Source of the DNA: Micropterix aruncella
Lineage: Eukaryota; Arthropoda; Insecta; Lepidoptera; Micropterigidae
Direction of reading: 5' to 3'
Length of the DNA: 64,000 nt
NCBI GenBank assembly: GCA_944548615.1
Contig: OX155971.1
Span: forward strand, 24,200,782 to 24,264,781
The notes beneath the pieces were generated by a model. The model saw only the letters and a list, made by a program, of their open reading frames with translations, did not search any database and was not told where the DNA came from. Within the stretch, counting starts at the first letter, position 1. Every line of letters begins with the position of its first letter. Of the stretch, positions 44,352 through 55,652 are shown in pieces. Position numbers and translations under genes: made by a program.

Positions 44352-44480
44352 TCAACCTCAGAGCGCGCGACACGTGATTAAAGTACGCTTGAGTTTCACA
44401 CACACGGCTTTTATCTATTAGTTTCTAATAAAAAACTTAATAGATTATAAGTTGAAGAAAAGTCGTCTTGTTTTTTTAAA
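44352..44480 (+). repeat. about 120-bp direct repeat, left copy
   Basis: 'gcgcgcgacacgtgattaaa', 'gtacgcttgagtttcacaca', 'agattataagttgaag' recur at 44938-45052. The two copies flank the LINE fragment between them. Confidence 0.8.
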
Positions 44481-44494
44481 AATAAAAGTCTCGT

Positions 44495-44930
44495 AGTAGT
44501 AGTAGTAAACAGAGTGGGGGCTTGTTTCCAGCCCTTGATGTCACCTAGATCTGTAACTTGTTCCAGCTTGTTTCCAGCCCTTGATGTCACCTTTTGTAAC
44601 TACCCACTATGTGGTTAGGTCAGTGGTCAGCTAGTAGCCCAGTACTTCTTACCAGTTCAAGTAGATCACTGACCTTCAAGTTGGGCAGATCGCTAGGTTC
44701 GAGAAATGCTCGTCCCAGTAAACTGTGTCTTTTAGCGGCGAGGCCTGGGCAGCGACCAACGATGTGTATGCTGTCTTCAGGTTCTTCGCCACATATTCGG
44801 CAGTCTTTGCTCTTGGTCAAGCCAAGGTTGAATAGATGTGCTCTAAGGGTCGTTTGTCCGGTGAGGAGACCGTTAGTGGTTCTAAGGTTCGTCTTGCTCA
44901 TGTCAAGTAGGGCCTTGGTTTTCGCCATTA
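44495..44930 (-). mobile_element. LINE C-terminal CCHC-type fragment
   Basis: The minus strand reads DMSKTNLRTTNGLLTGQTTL, RAHLFNLGLTKSKDCRICGE, EPEDSIHIVGRCPGLAAKRH and VSDLLELVRSTGLLADH with a stop at 44620. A tail of TAC/GTA trinucleotides lies at 44497-44510. 'LLTGH..L..HL...G......CR.C....E...H....CP.L...R' is the C-terminal zinc-binding region after RNase H in I/Jockey/LOA/R1-type LINEs. A 27-bp direct duplication ('gcttgtttccagcccttgat') lies at 44520 and 44566. Confidence 0.82.
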
Positions 44931-45056
44931 GCCTAAGAACGCGCGACACGTGATTAAAGTACGCATGAATTTCACACACCCTACCTTTTATGGCTTTTAT
45001 CTATGAGTTCCTAAGAAAAGAATAGATTATAAGTTAAAGTAAAAGTCTATAGAAAT
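44931..45056 (+). repeat. about 120-bp direct repeat, right copy
   Basis: Partner of 44352-44480. Begins 'cctaagaacgcgcgacacgt' where the left copy begins 'cctcagagcgcgcgacacgt'. Divergence of roughly a tenth of positions by eye. Confidence 0.8.
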
Positions 45057-45671
45057 ATATAAATAAATATGTGTAATATTCAAACCTATTCATTATTAGT
45101 TATAACAATATATTTCTTAATAAAAACCGTCATTAGGTATTAATTTGTTGATTTTATTTCATTTTATTTTCTAGGTAAGTATGTCAAAATACTGCCTGAT
45201 CTGAAAGTATGAGTTTTTTTAAAATTCTTGCACTTTTTGCCGCTGGCTACGCGACTAATTCTGACGGCAAATGAACTTCGTTGAAACGCCGGGAAACTTC
45301 GTCTAGTTTGACGCTGTAAGAATACATTTTTCTTCCAATTAATGTTACATGATTCTTGGGAACGACCATGTTGAGGAAGTTTATGGACACTAATTTAAAA
45401 TAGTTTCTAAGGAAATCCCTCGATAAGGAACCAATTTATAATTTAGACTCCAAAAAGTTGCTCATTCCCTTGGACATTTAGCCTTTACGCTGATTTCACT
45501 TTATAAAAAATCAGCATTTACACCGATAAACTTTCAAGCGCGATTACATCTGCAGAGTAAGCGGTGAGTGTTTTATCTTAATTTGATTATATTGACTGGT
45601 TAATTATGTAGCGACGCGCTTAGCCACATGTTTTATTTAGTCCTTAAATTTATTACAATTAATTAAACCGT
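45057..45671. other. unassigned; small signal-peptide-like frame
   Basis: A 21-codon frame at 45209-45274 reads MSFFKILALFAAGYATNSDG then K and a stop. It looks like a secretion signal but nothing follows it, so it is not called as a gene. Confidence 0.25.
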
Positions 45672-46213
45672 GAGAGCGCTCTGAGAGTTACTCTAAATAT
45701 GTGTGCTAAAAAAGTGAGCTAATTATGCTATACCATTAACACCTGTATATTACCACTGCGCAAAGACAGTTTTACTGTGTGAGCGCTGCGATCGAACGCT
45801 TAATCACCGCCCGCTCACCGGCGCATACGCACGTAGACTCTGTGCCTGTGCTCTGAGAGTTATTATATGTGTGATCCGAGAGTTACGCTAAAAAAGTGAG
45901 CTAAATATGCTTTACCATTAACACCTGTATACCACCACTGTACAAAGGCAGTTTTACTGTGTGAGCGCTGCGATCAGACGTTTAATCACCGCCCGCTCGC
46001 CGGCGCATACGCACGTAGACTCTGTGCCTGTTCTCTGAGAGTTATTATATGTGTGCTCTGAGAGTTACGCTAAAAAGTGAGCGAAATATGGTTTACCATT
46101 AACACCGGTATACCACCACTGCGCAAAGACAGTTTTACTATGTGAGTGCTGCAATCGAACGTTTTATCACCGTCCGCTCGCCGGCGCATACGCAAATAGA
46201 CTCTGTGCCTGAC
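45672..46213 (+). repeat. tandem array, three units of about 182 bp
   Basis: Three units recur with period 181-182 (e.g. 'agttttactgtgtgagcgct' at about 45769, 45951 and 46132; 'cgccggcgcatacgc' in each). Each unit also contains one or two short 'ctctgagagtta' motifs. The units are diverged by roughly 5-10 percent by eye. No coding frame spans them. It could be a minisatellite or satellite fragment. Confidence 0.93.
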
Positions 46214-46251
46214 GCTTCATGAGCGTTGAATTTTTATTGTTGAAAATTAGG

Positions 46252-46620
46252 TAGCGAACGGTTCGTGCAGCTTGGGCCATAAGATCCAATTCAAACTGGA
46301 TCACCGCTGAACATATGGCAGGTAGAGGTCGCGCAAGTGACATCGAACTCGTGACCAGTCGAGAGGTTGGAGGTATCCTAATAGTTAATTCCAGACGAAG
46401 ATATACTTTTAAAACTGGTAGTTAGGGGACGAGGCTGCCCGCTGTGTAGCTTTCCCGGTGCCTCGCCGTAAGGCGTTGGTCTTTGACGGGCAGGTGGCAT
46501 AGCTGGGCAGTAGATTTGTATTGTCTCAGTCTACTTTCATCCCACGGCCGAAAGAACGATCACATATCGTCATACCAACCTGGGGAGACTGGCTCGCCCG
46601 TTGTAGTCGACACCGCCCTA
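46252..46620 (-). repeat. family Z copy
   Basis: From 'aggtagcgaacggttcgtgc' through 'gcagcttgggccataagatc', 'tcccggtgcctcgccgtaag', 'tttgacgggcaggtggcata' to 'ctggctcgcccgttgtagtc'. It defines both outer ends of the family in one copy, but part of the middle is missing relative to 36086-36902. Confidence 0.72.
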
Positions 46621-48999
46621 CCGGTCAAACCCTACATTTGTGATCCCGCCTATTTCCTCCCAGGTCTATTTCCCCGCCTATTTACCCACATCAGATATTT
46701 TTCTCAGGTCTTCGTAATACGCATTAATTTTACCCCACACATGGTACTTAATGAAGAAGATGAAACTGCTCCATTCTAAAATTACACCAACACTCGCTTG
46801 CCAGTAAACTGCCTTTCGTGCGAATACTCATGTTTTCCCTTATCCCCAGAGAATACTTATACTCGTAGAGGGCCTCATACTCATGTCGTGTATAGCACTC
46901 GTATGAGTCAATTACAGAGTAAATAGACGGATTAAATATTGTACATTCGCATACCCTCTCAATTCTCTTGGGAAACTGTCTCGTGTTCGTTATGACCCTT
47001 GTTTTAATGACCTTTCGCGGAATTATTACGTATGTTTTACAATAGAATAGAACATAAACTTGTACGAGTTCCCGGAAAGGGCGAGGGAGTCTCGCCATGT
47101 ATAATTTTGAATGCGCTCTTATTCATAATTCAATTTTATGTTTATGCTATTGAATAAGACTAAGTAGATGGATATGACACTTACACAGTATCAACGAACC
47201 TACATACATGCCTATAGATTTTTAAAACATATTAAAAAAACCTTTGAAATATATCTGCATTCAACAATTTGAGAAAAGAGACGAAACAATATTTTTATCA
47301 ACCAAACGTTTGTGAAATTTAAATGAATTCTAGATTTACTTAATTATTGAATGAAACTAGTATTTCAAGTAAATAAGTACTTAAGTAGACATTTCATATT
47401 ACTTTCATGCTGTGATGTATTGGTTTCATTGGATGTCATTTTCGTTTTGTTTGATTTTAATTGATAACTCTATACAGCTGTTTCATTTTTATGATGTTAT
47501 TTATAATTATTATTGTTTAAATATTTTTTTTCAACTCGGCGTGTGAGGTGAGAAATTGTTACACCAACTGTGAGGTGGGTATTAGATATTCGATGAAACT
47601 TTGATGCTTAACCCGAAACTTTGATGCCGAATTTTTGATACTATAATTATGCATTTAGTACTTCTTTACTTGGTATATTAATAATAGAATCCATGCAATA
47701 AGATGAGTAAATGAAATGCTATGCTTAAGGTTCACAAGCGTTTTTTTTAGTATTTACATAACTTAGCATCTACATTTTCTTTGAAAAAGAACAAGTTTTG
47801 GTTGTTAATATAATTCCAACTTCTTTCGTAAATCAACATAACCGTAGTATATTCTTATTATGAAAATAGAAAATATAACTAAAAAGTCTTGAAATAACTA
47901 AGAGACCAAGCAGCAGAGCACCAAAATTACACTTACAAATCAGCACAATATCCGCACATAAAAATCGCATATTCCATGCACTTAAACAGTTTGCTAATAA
48001 TTCTTGTAGCCGACGTAAATTTTTTTCGTAAGACATTTTGAGAAATATAAAAATAAACCAAACAATAACTATAAAAATAAACCAAACAATACTATAAATA
48101 ATAAACTAACTCTCAACTCAAAAATGTAACACCGACTGCGAGGTCGGATATGATGTACCCGAGCTACCTTTACGCACGCCTAAACTCAACACTGCACCTT
48201 GTTCACCGCTCCCTTACCTCCAGCTACTGTGACGGCGGGATTCGCATGGCAACAATTAAAATAAATAACCTTATTTTGCCCACCGCCCACTTTAAGAATA
48301 TTTTTTTTAGAGCCCCCTATTTTTATTTTACTTACCATATGTCGCGAATCTGACACAGCTATTGCAACAATTATATTTAAACATGTAATTACACTGTAAT
48401 ATTATATAGTCGTAAGATAGGATATGACACTGAACTATTGCTCAAAGGAATTTTTCGGATAATATTACCGGATTAAATTAAATATTTCTTATACGTGCCT
48501 TATATTGGCGATGATGTATTTATGGGATTTTCGATAAATCCGTATTTAATATAATCTACCACACTATACTGCCGTCATTTGCTTCCAACATGGTTTTTAC
48601 TTTACAGATACGTGAGTAAAAAATCAACTCCTTAAACCCTGTTATCAAATGCGCGTTATAATGTTTATGAAAATAAAATGAACAACCACTGCCTTTATAT
48701 TCAGAGACATTCGAACCTATATTAGACCTTCTGACAAATTGGCAGATGACAAACAAAAGACTACGTTCACTTTCAAACCCGAACGCATCCAAATGAAAAC
48801 GTCAAAAATTAGCTGTTTATTTTGCTTTATTAGTACGTGATTAGCGTGTTTTTTTTCTTTTTTAAACTATATTGTTTAAACTGCTCACGTCCCCACTGTG
48901 CCATCTCAAACCCCCTCCCCCCTTTAATTTTCTCTGGGTCTTCTACTGCCCTCCTGAAAGTCTCAAACTTCCACAAGGGGGGGTTATCGCCCACGTTGG
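46621..48999. other. unassigned sequence
   Basis: No domain recognised. A 67-codon minus frame at 47833-48036 has a hydrophobic stretch and a fair start context (caaaatgtc), and a 78-codon frame lies at 48556-48792; neither shows similarity that I recognise. Confidence 0.3.
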
Positions 49000-49070
49000 A
49001 GAACCTATGATAAATCCTAATGAGAACCTATGAGAACCTATGAACTAATGAGAACCTATGAACCTATGAT
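49000..49070 (+). repeat. short tandem repeat of 'gagaacctatga'
   Basis: Five imperfect copies of 'gagaacctatga' or 'gaacctatga' with spacers 'taaatcctaat' and 'actaat' between 49000 and 49068. Confidence 0.8.
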
Positions 49071-50171
49071 AAATATGATCTAAAGATCATAAACTTCTAT
49101 GTGGGCATTCAAATATGTTTTATTTTTATAGCAAAAAAAAAATAGTGGGCCACGAAGGTAAAGCATAAAAATGACCGGTCCAGGACAAAAATAGTTTAGG
49201 AAACGCTGGAGTAAAGCGATTGCTTTTTTTTTTTGTAAGTTGCAAATTGCATAAAAGTGCAGTAACGGTCAATGTATATAAGTTCTCAAAAGTTCTGTAT
49301 TCGTGCAATGGTGGAGCGTAGCATATACATACACTCATTACAAAGATATTCCCGGAGGATTGGCGAAAAACAAACACTTTTTCGCGCGAATCCATTCCCT
49401 TGCAAACGCCCGCGCAAAGTGAAACAGCTGAACAATGCAAACAGAATTCTCCATTTGCTAGCGAAACGGCGCACTGTGTCGAGTTCTACACTAGTTTGAC
49501 ACTTTTAATAGCACATTCAAAGGCTTTCAACTGCATAAAAAGGGACACACAATCAAATACTTTGGTTGACAGCTCCCTTCTTTTATCGAAACTCTAGAAC
49601 AATGGCACAAGAAAATATTGTCTTAACTTGATTCGTTCCAATTCCTAATTAAAGTTGTGTCAAGTATGAAACTAAGGTATTTATGCGTACTCACAATATC
49701 TGGAATGCTGCAGGAGTAGTTTAGGTATGAATGCACATATACGAGTGTGTTTAAATAGCTATCTTGCCCCATTTATATAGGGGGTAGGTGACGTGAAAAA
49801 TCTATATCTTCCTATGATTGATAAAATATCCTCCAATAAAACACTGCCGGCAGGTATGACAATAAATATTGATATTTCTCAGAAATACATAGGTAATTCT
49901 TATCACCACCGCGACATTGCGAGTTACATTGCCTTTAACGCCATCTATCGGAATTAAAACTATCAACTGTTGGAAACATAGGCTTTATATTATTGCTACA
50001 TTAATAACTGACAAAATCTTGATTGGCAAATTTATAATTAGCATAGCTAATTAGTGCTGAAATCTACATGGTTGTACGCTCATTATCTTGATTATTTTTA
50101 TATTTATTTTTTATCGCTGTAGTTTTTCCAAGCAATAAATCAATTTTCATTAAAATTTGAATTAAAACACT
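49071..50171. other. unassigned sequence
   Basis: Overlapping short frames on both strands near 49126-49597 give no recognisable protein. The rest is AT-rich. Confidence 0.3.
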
Positions 50172-50489
50172 GGCCTCGATTGCTTTCCTCTTATATTAAA
50201 AGCGGAAATTATTTCATGTGAACGAGACAGAGCAGTACGGCAGAGCGGAATGTGAAATGAACGGTTGTCGCTTTCCCGCATTAGAGCTACCCACTGAAGA
50301 TAAAGTAGATAAATGTAACAACGCACGAAATCAGTTCAAATTTATTCGGGCGTCTATAAGTGCGACAGGTATTTTTGTTGCGGGAATATCGACGATAGTT
50401 CATTTCATATTCCGTTCTAACGCATTGCTCTGTCTCGTTCGGTAGAAATAAGTTCCTATTTTAGTTTACGAAAAAACGCAATCGGGCCC
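50172..50489. mobile_element. MITE, 3-bp duplication family, copy 2
   Basis: Flanked by ACT (50169-50171 and 50490-50492). Ends GGCCTCGATTGC and GCAATCGGGCCC. The interior 'gtgaacgagacagagcagta', 'gcggaatgtgaaatgaacgg', 'aaatttattcgggcg' matches the copy in the gene intron (15100-15420). Confidence 0.88.
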
Positions 50490-50632
50490 ACTGTGCGACA
50501 TGGGCGCGCCATGCCAGGCGTGAGAGAGGATTGTGAAACGTGTGTTTGCGCTACGGAAAATTAAGTAACGCCCGGCGTGTGACATTGATAAGTGTGGGAG
50601 ACAGCGTGCGTACTCGCAAGGGTGCGATTTTT

Positions 50633-50746
50633 ATGACGAAAAAAATAACAACAGGAGACAATGCGGGAAATTTCGCTTCTGAAACGGCCGCGGTAAATAT
50701 TTCCGATGCCGAAGAGCTATCGCGCTCGAAGACTGCCAAATACAGG
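50633..50746 (+). CDS. candidate first coding exon, unknown protein
   Basis: A 38-codon frame starts MTKKITTGDNAGNF and ends SDAEELSRSKTAKYR at a good donor site (AGG|gtaggt, phase 0). The region is GC-richer than its flanks. The 5' side abuts a MITE 140 bp upstream and the 3' side runs into LINE remains. I do not recognise the protein and no second exon was found. The start context is weak. It may be chance. Confidence 0.25.
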
Positions 50747-50899
50747 GTAGGTTGACTTATATAGACTCAATGTAAGGAAACACTAGAAGGAAATATAACA
50801 AAAAAGTCCTCGAAAGTCTCGAATCTGTCATTAACCCTAGATCACTAAACATATTTTCAAGTTACACTGTCACTAGATATTGTTGTTAGAGACTAACAA

Positions 50900-51487
50900 A
50901 TGGAAATTTTCCATACATTTGGACTAACAAATGGAAAATACAAACCCGAACCCGTTGAGTGTCTCAAGCTCTTGGATAAGGAGATAGAATACGTTACAGT
51001 AGTCAAATACCTTGGAGTCTATCTAGACCAAAAGCTCAATTGGAAGCCCCACCTCGAGCGCAGGAGAACAACCTTCTATGCCTCTATGTGGACGTGCAAA
51101 AGAGCCATCGAAAAAACCTGGAGGTTCAATCCTAGGGTCGCCTTATGGCTCTACAGGGCAGTACTGCTGTCTAGACTAACCTATGCCGCAATAGTCTGGT
51201 GACCCAGGATGAAAAAGCTCGAGACAATAAACATGCATAAAAGCCTTCAAGATGACCTGAGGGCTGCCACTGGCGTCATGAAGACCACCCCAACAGAGGT
51301 ATTAGAGGTGGCACTCTGCTGCCCGCCTCTGGACAAGCTCATAATTCACTCCGCCAGATTTACAACATACAGACTGAAGTTTTTGGGCGAGTGGAAGCGA
51401 GGAGGGCACAATCATCCTGAGCTAAACCTCCTCCACAAAATCCCACTTACTCTGACCCAGGATCGACTACTGAACTTCTATGAATGA
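50900..51487 (+). pseudogene. LINE RT thumb remnant (Jockey/LOA-like)
   Basis: Translation includes IEYVTVVKYLGVYLDQKLNW, TCKRAIEKTWRFNPRVALWL, YRAVLLSRLTYAAIVW, a TGA stop at 51200-51202, PRMKKLETINMHKSLQ, GVMKTTPTEVLEVALCC and PPLDKLIIHS. 'VKYLGV.LD.KL.WK.H' and 'MRTTPT.ALEVLL..PPLD' are typical of the region between RT and RNase H in I/Jockey/LOA LINEs. RNase H itself is missing. Confidence 0.85.
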
Positions 51488-51594
51488 TTTCCGTTTCTTT
51501 ATTCCACCATAACTTCGAAACACTTGAACCAATTGAAAAGTGTATAGTATTTTTATAATTGTTATGTCGTCCTGAGTATGATAGAATGCTTTCA

Positions 51595-51850
51595 CTGTCC
51601 AAATATGAAGTAAGTAGTTATCTAAATCCAAATTTCCAAATGTCAATAAATTGTCATAACTAATCTGTTTGGTTTCAAATGAAAAGTCTGATTAAGTACA
51701 TTCCGTAAATATACATGTATATTTCTGGATAAATATATAAACCACATATATTTCATAAAAAAAAGCAATAAAAATATTTATAAATACAGTAGTTAACTTT
51801 CTGTAATGGCAGTTCTGTTTATTATTCTTTTAAATATTTATTTATTTATT
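51595..51850 (+). repeat. dispersed repeat, pair with 7575-7845
   Basis: 'aaatgtcaataaattgtcat', 'ggtttcaaatgaaaagtctg', 'taaatacagtagttaacttt' and 'gtaatggcagttctgttt' correspond in order to 7625-7815. Confidence 0.55.
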
Positions 51851-52342
51851 TTATTTATTTAAGAATTAATTACTATGAAACATTGTTTTTACTTATAAAA
51901 ATAACAGGAACCGAATGGCAAAACCTTAACCTTTTGCTTATTTGATTCTGTCGCCCATCTGGGACTAGTCCGTTTTAGGATGGACAGGACTCTAATTTTA
52001 CAATAAATTATGTAAAAGTTTTATTAAAATGCTCATAAAACTAAATTGCCCTAAAATATGATCCTCAAAAAAAATGATCAAATAGAGTGAGACAATCAGA
52101 AATGACATAACACTAAAGAGTAAGATAAATCTATAATAAAAAAAAATAAAAAAGTCAATAAGTTATATTAAATAAATGTTAAAAAATATAAAAAATAATA
52201 TAAAATACCTAGTAAAAAAAATACAATTCATTGTCAAAACAGTATATAACATCAAAATGAATTGGTAATTAGTTAAATATTAAAATATAATCAACATACA
52301 ACTATTTAAAAATATATTAATAATTTGTGCACCTAAGTTTTA
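51851..52342. other. unassigned, AT-rich
   Basis: Possibly the 3' UTR of the minus-strand LINE at 52343; no tail repeat clearly marks an end. Confidence 0.3.
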
Positions 52343-52800
52343 TTAAACTATAATTTCTAACATTTGATGTATGGTTAGTCTGTCATGACTCGAGGACCAT
52401 TTCTTTGTTTTATTTTTGAATACCCTAAATGTCAAATTCATTTTTATTTCCATATTGATCAGATTGTAAAATCTCGGCATAATGAAAGAGTAATGTCTTT
52501 GTCCAAATGATGTTTTCATCCTGGGTATTATTAAGCTATTTTCTAAGACTGGTCTTCGGTTCTGAATTATTCCTAAATTTGAATTATTCTCCAAAAATAG
52601 CTTTAAGAGGGAAGTTTTTAAAAAAAATTGCCCCCAATCAAGGACTTTAGCTTCCACATAAAGTTCATTGCTGGGATGGCTATATGGTCTGCGGAGAATA
52701 ATTTTGAGTATACATTTCTGCGCAACTTGCAATGGCTCTAGCAAGGTTTTACCACATCCACCACATCTAATTATGCCGTAAGTAAATAATATATTTACTT
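52343..52800 (-). pseudogene. LINE RT C-terminal remnant
   Basis: Minus strand: FTYGIIRCGGCGKTLLEPLQ, VAQKCILKIILRRPYSHPSN, LYVEAKVLDWGQFFLKTSLL, MKTSFGQRHYSFIMPRFYNL and FRVFKNKTKKWSSS. '.L..AQK..LK.I..RP...P...L' with 'T..GQR...F..P..YN.L' is the C-terminal region of Jockey/CR1-like elements. The RT core is missing. Confidence 0.8.
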
Positions 52801-53021
52801 GTCTTATTTATGAAACCAAATCAATGTTTTGTAGACATTAATTAATAAATCTATACTAATATTATAAAGAGGTAAAGTTTGTGACGTTGTAGAAAGTAAC
52901 CTGTGGATCTACTGAACCGATTTTGAAAATTCCTTTACCAATAGAAAGCCACTTTATGTGTAAGTGTCATAGGCTATATATTAATCTGAAAAAATACGTG
53001 TGGCACTCGGGGACTGCCGCG

Positions 53022-53825
53022 GTAAAGCTATTGCATAGCATTTTCTAACAACTTATTTATTTATTTTATTTATGCAGTATTTTTTGTTCTTTGATATTAA
53101 TTCAAGTTTTTTCTTTGATATTAATTCTAGTTACACTTTTTGAGAGTGGTGACCAATAAGAAAACATTTTTTTTTTATTGAATAAATGAGAAGTTAATAT
53201 TGTTTAAAATATTTTTATTATCTTACAATACATGTAGGTTATTGAGGAATTGTTATCATTGAAACTATAGGTTTATGGTAACTGAAATAAGAAATACAGA
53301 AACATACTGTATTCATTCAATTTATTTCTGATATCAGATAACTGCGCTCTATCGGAAAACGTCGAAATTATTCCGAATCATTTACGGCTGCGGAAGCAAA
53401 TGATTCGGAATAATTTAAACGTCTTCCGATAGAGCGCCGCGCACGAATTTTATTCAATAAAGCAAAAAAAACGGATATTATTCTTTGACTATTCGAAAAA
53501 AATCGTAGATAAAAAGATAGATAATTGAATTATTTTTAAAATGGTGTAGGTTTCATAATAATATGCCAGATAGTATTTGCGTTGTAGTCGTTTTTGTGTA
53601 CGGTTAGACCTAATTTCACAAATTAATTTCACTATGTAATATAAACAAAATCTAAAATATTCAAAGCTAAGAATATTAGGAAAATGTTCTTGTTTAACAT
53701 ATATTTTTTTTCGAATCGTAAGCAGTACTCGTTTAGACGTAATTATCAGTTTAAAATCATTAATTTTCGTTAAGAAATTTCTTCATTCGGTCGCCGCGCT
53801 GGCCTAAGCCCGCGATAAAAGCTAT
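53022..53825. mobile_element. inverted-repeat insert inside the Helitron
   Basis: Absent from the other Helitron copies. The ends share 'aaagctattgcatagc' (about 53022-53040) with the reverse complement of 'aaaagctatgcaatagctta' (about 53815-53836). Its middle contains a long hairpin (53344-53437). No coding frame. Probably a MITE, boundaries approximate. Confidence 0.7.
53344..53437. repeat. 40-bp-arm hairpin
   Basis: Left arm 53344-53383 starts GCGCTCTATCGGAAAACG; right arm 53398-53437 is its reverse complement with three mismatches; loop 14 bases. RNA from either strand would fold strongly. Confidence 0.92.
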
Positions 53826-54420
53826 GCAATAGCTTAAAAATAAAAAGACTTTTTTGTGGTAGTCGGATTTCCAAAGTAAGTCGGAGAATAAGCGGTCGTT
53901 CGAAAAGGTTTCTAACTAACGGTGCCGTAACGATGAGAGATATATGATTAAGTTCTAGGGAAAAGTTGTAGAGCTTGATAATGCCTACAAAAAAGTGAGC
54001 AAGAGCATATGTCTACCTTTTATATTTAAGTCACAAAAAGTAGTATTTTACATTAAAAAAATAATTTGAATCGTTACGTCATATTTATTGGTCATATTAT
54101 CAACAATTATGAATTATTATTAAAATAAGTAAATTTATTGTCTCAAGCGTTTAAAATAAAAGATTTTTCCTTTTTACTGCATATATTTTCTCTTTTACTG
54201 CATATTTAATTAAAGGGATAATACGCTCACAAATAAGACACTCACAAGAAGAAGATCAAATTGGCATGCAAATACATACATACATATGTAGTAAAAATAT
54301 AACTCTTCTTTTGGCAGTCAGGAAATAAATCATAGCACTCAGTACTAACCGAACCACACTCATACTTTCATCACAGGTAAAAAGATTTACCGCCCAACGA
54401 AGTGGGCACGGGTCAGCTAG

Positions 54421-54862
54421 TTAATAAATAAATTAAATGGTTTAGATTCACTTCCGCTCGCCTTTCTTGCGGTGTGGCAGATCAATTCTTATATCAATTA
54501 AGTTAATAAATGCAGTAGTTGATCGTCCTCACAGTAGTCTCTGGTTGGCCGGCGCGCGCGCAACAGTTCGGTGTGATGAAATCCGTAGCCGCGTTAAACA
54601 TACAATGATACATTAAGAATTATATATTATTATATTCAATTCCATAAATCCATTCATGATTAATACGGGGTGATTAGTGCTAGGTTAATTAATTATAATA
54701 TTGTGAAATAATGTAAAAAGTGTCTTTTTAGTGAAAATCGAAAATACGTGTGCATACACATTATTATATCCATTGGATTTCGGAGAAAGGTAGGAGTTTT
54801 TGTTTTGGTAAACTTAGCCGCCAAAGTATTACGCATTATATACCAAAATACCGGTTTATAAT
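54421..54862. other. unassigned; CpG-rich patch
   Basis: 54535-54595 contains 'ggccggcgcgcgcgcaacag' and may be unique host sequence or a promoter; no gene evidence. Confidence 0.3.
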
Positions 54863-55155
54863 GGGCCCGATTGCGTTTCTTTATAAACTAAAACTGAAAT
54901 TAGTTGAAGCGAACGAGATAGAGCAATACGCTAGAGCAGAATATGAAACGAACAGTCGTCGATAAAAACTACCTGTCGAGCTGATACTCGTCCGAATAAA
55001 TTTGAACTCATTTTGCGCGATTTTAACTTTGCTGGGTAGTTGTAATGCGAAAAAGTAAAAACCGTTCATTTCACATTCCGCTCTAACGTATTGCCTTATC
55101 TCGTTCACACGAACTTATTTCCGATTTTAGTTCACGAATAAACGCAATCGAGCCC
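54863..55155. mobile_element. MITE, 3-bp duplication family, copy 3
   Basis: Ends GGGCCCGATTGCGTTTCTTT and (reverse complement) GGGCTCGATTGCGTTTATTC, flanked by AAT on both sides (54860-54862, 55156-55158). The interior matches copies at 15100 and 50172. 293 bp. Confidence 0.9.
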
Positions 55156-55205
55156 AATATTGCAAATATTGTACCAATTTGAATTATAATTATATATATA
55201 TATAC

Positions 55206-55652
55206 TTTTAGTATTTAAATGTACGATTTAGCTTTGGTTTGATTATTTAACAATTTACTTACTACTTTGGATGTTACTATGTACAGTTTTTAGTACGTAT
55301 ATATTCGATTTATTGAATTTCAATTGTTGGGCTTCTGCTTTAATTATTCAACTTTTTAACTGTCTATTTTAATTATTGTGTGTTTAGTAGATAGCTATTA
55401 GAATCATTGACTATTTTATTAAATAAGCCTTTAATTTGTTTTGTAATACGATTCTACGACGAATAACTTTTAGTAGGTTCCAAAGTTTCTTAGATACTAT
55501 ATATTTTTTTAAATAATATATGTATGTTGAGTAAAGATTAAAGTAGTAATGAGACGTATTACTTAACCCCTCAAACAAATTTTGACACGTCCAAGAGCGG
55601 TTTCTAGCCGCCAATTGGACACGACTTAAATGTAATGTAATGTAATGTATAT
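55206..55652 (+). mobile_element. LINE 3' UTR with (TAATG)n tail
   Basis: 'gattatttaacaatttactt', 'gacacgtccaagagcggttt', 'agccgccaattggacacgac' and the tail 'taatgtaatgtaatgta' match the copy at 56450-56757. Confidence 0.75.

Larger units (their letters stand above)
52850..54420 (+). mobile_element. non-autonomous Helitron with internal insertion
   Basis: Starts TCTATACTAATATTATAAAG after A and ends CACGGGTCAGCTAG before T, the Helitron rule (5' TC, 3' CTRR, insertion between A and T). A 3' hairpin GCCCA-acgaag-TGGGC lies just before CTAG. It is about 800 bp longer than its relatives because of an extra segment near 53022-53825. Confidence 0.9.
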
